Shown here: positions 5,660-5,885 of the stretch, in pieces | Layout of the letters: every line of letters begins with the position of its first letter | Numbering within the stretch: the first letter of the stretch is position 1 | Source of the DNA: Promethearchaeota archaeon CR_4 | GTDB lineage: Archaea; Asgardarchaeota; Lokiarchaeia; Sigyniarchaeales; CR-4 | Reading direction: 5' to 3' | Assembly (NCBI GenBank): GCA_001940655.1 | Contig: MBAA01000132.1 | Coordinates: 22,523 to 28,407, forward strand | DNA: 5,885 nucleotides | Translations under genes and position numbers: made by a program | The notes under the pieces: model-generated | Told to the model about the DNA's origin: nothing | Databases searched by the model: none | The model's input: the letters and a program-made list of their open reading frames with translations, nothing else

Positions 5660-5885
5660 ATGCCCACATATTCAACTTCATCATTCACACCGGATTTGGT
5701 CTGTTTGGCTATCGATATTGTTAAAGACTTAATTAATACGGGCATCGCGTTGCTTTACATTCTTGGATGTGTCTTGATCCCCGAGGTTCTGCAACTTAAA
5801 GGAAAAATCTCAAAATTTGCCGCGCGCAAAGCGGTGCATTTTCTAGCCGGATTGACCGTTTTCGTCACGCCATATCTCACAATTC
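5660..5885 (+). CDS. second Sec59/VTE5-like polyprenol kinase-like protein, N-terminal fragment (runs off the right edge)
   Basis: An ATG at 5660-5662 opens 75 codons that continue past the window edge. After a short polar N-terminus (MPTYSTSSFTPD) comes a hydrophobic segment (about 26-42, INTGIALLYILGCVLIPEVL), a basic stretch, then RKAVHFLAGLTVFVTPYL (56-73). RK-x-x-H followed by a small-residue-rich membrane helix is the N-terminal hallmark of the Sec59/Dgk1/VTE5 family and matches RKLSHFIVVG in the neighbouring complete gene. Here RKxxH lies at residue 56, the more usual distance, rather than at 111. The catalytic GD and DNL motifs would lie beyond the window, so activity cannot be judged. 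It is divergent from its paralogue across a 113-nt gap. No ribosome binding site is visible, so a leaderless or short-leader mRNA is likely. Confidence 0.68.
   Translation, partial: MPTYSTSSFTPDLVCLAIDIVKDLINTGIALLYILGCVLIPEVLQLKGKISKFAARKAVHFLAGLTVFVTPYLTI

Noticed and set aside
1..5885. CRISPR array, tRNA, rRNA, insertion sequence or phage genes
   Set aside because: I saw no regularly spaced repeats, cloverleaf, transposase motif or terminal inverted repeats on either strand.

Overview
The window reads as a piece of an archaeal chromosome, moderately AT-rich and densely packed, with very short gaps. Archaeal traits are A/T-tract promoter elements placed like BRE/TATA boxes, weak or absent ribosome binding sites in front of several genes, a cobalamin-type radical SAM protein with a C-terminal TRAM-like domain, and two Sec59/VTE5-type polyprenol kinase-like membrane proteins. 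The first complete gene looks like a longin/roadblock-type protein, a fold class expanded in Asgard archaea. An Asgard (Promethearchaeota) origin is therefore my best guess, but no rRNA or marker gene here proves it.

Layout from left to right. (1) Bases 1-88, minus strand: the first 29 codons of a radical SAM protein, cut by the window edge. (2) 89-208: a divergent promoter region. (3) 209-1114, plus: the longin/roadblock-like protein, TTG start. (4) 1180-2103, plus: an ATP-grasp enzyme of the ITPK/RimK type. (5) A minus-strand group read from right to left: a Sec59/VTE5-type membrane kinase (5546-4491), a radical SAM/TRAM protein (4456-2876), and a second ATP-grasp protein (about 2866-2093) whose 3' end overlaps that of gene 4 by 11 bp. 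(6) 5547-5659: a second divergent promoter region. (7) 5660 to the edge, plus: the N-terminal part of a second Sec59/VTE5-like protein. No gene-free stretch exceeds about 120 bases, and I see no tRNA, rRNA, CRISPR array or mobile element.

The minus-strand trio is probably one operon (gaps of 34 and about 9 nt), coupling a lipid-alcohol kinase, a radical SAM enzyme and an ATP-grasp protein. The locus holds two paralogous pairs in opposed orientation: convergent ATP-grasp genes and divergent polyprenol kinase-like genes. The two ATP-grasp proteins appear to have lost different parts of the ATP site. The second one has no normal start codon at the point where its fold begins, and it lies in the same frame as the radical SAM gene, separated by a single TGA. 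What pathway these genes serve together cannot be read from the sequence; a polyprenyl or lipid-linked modification route is inference only.
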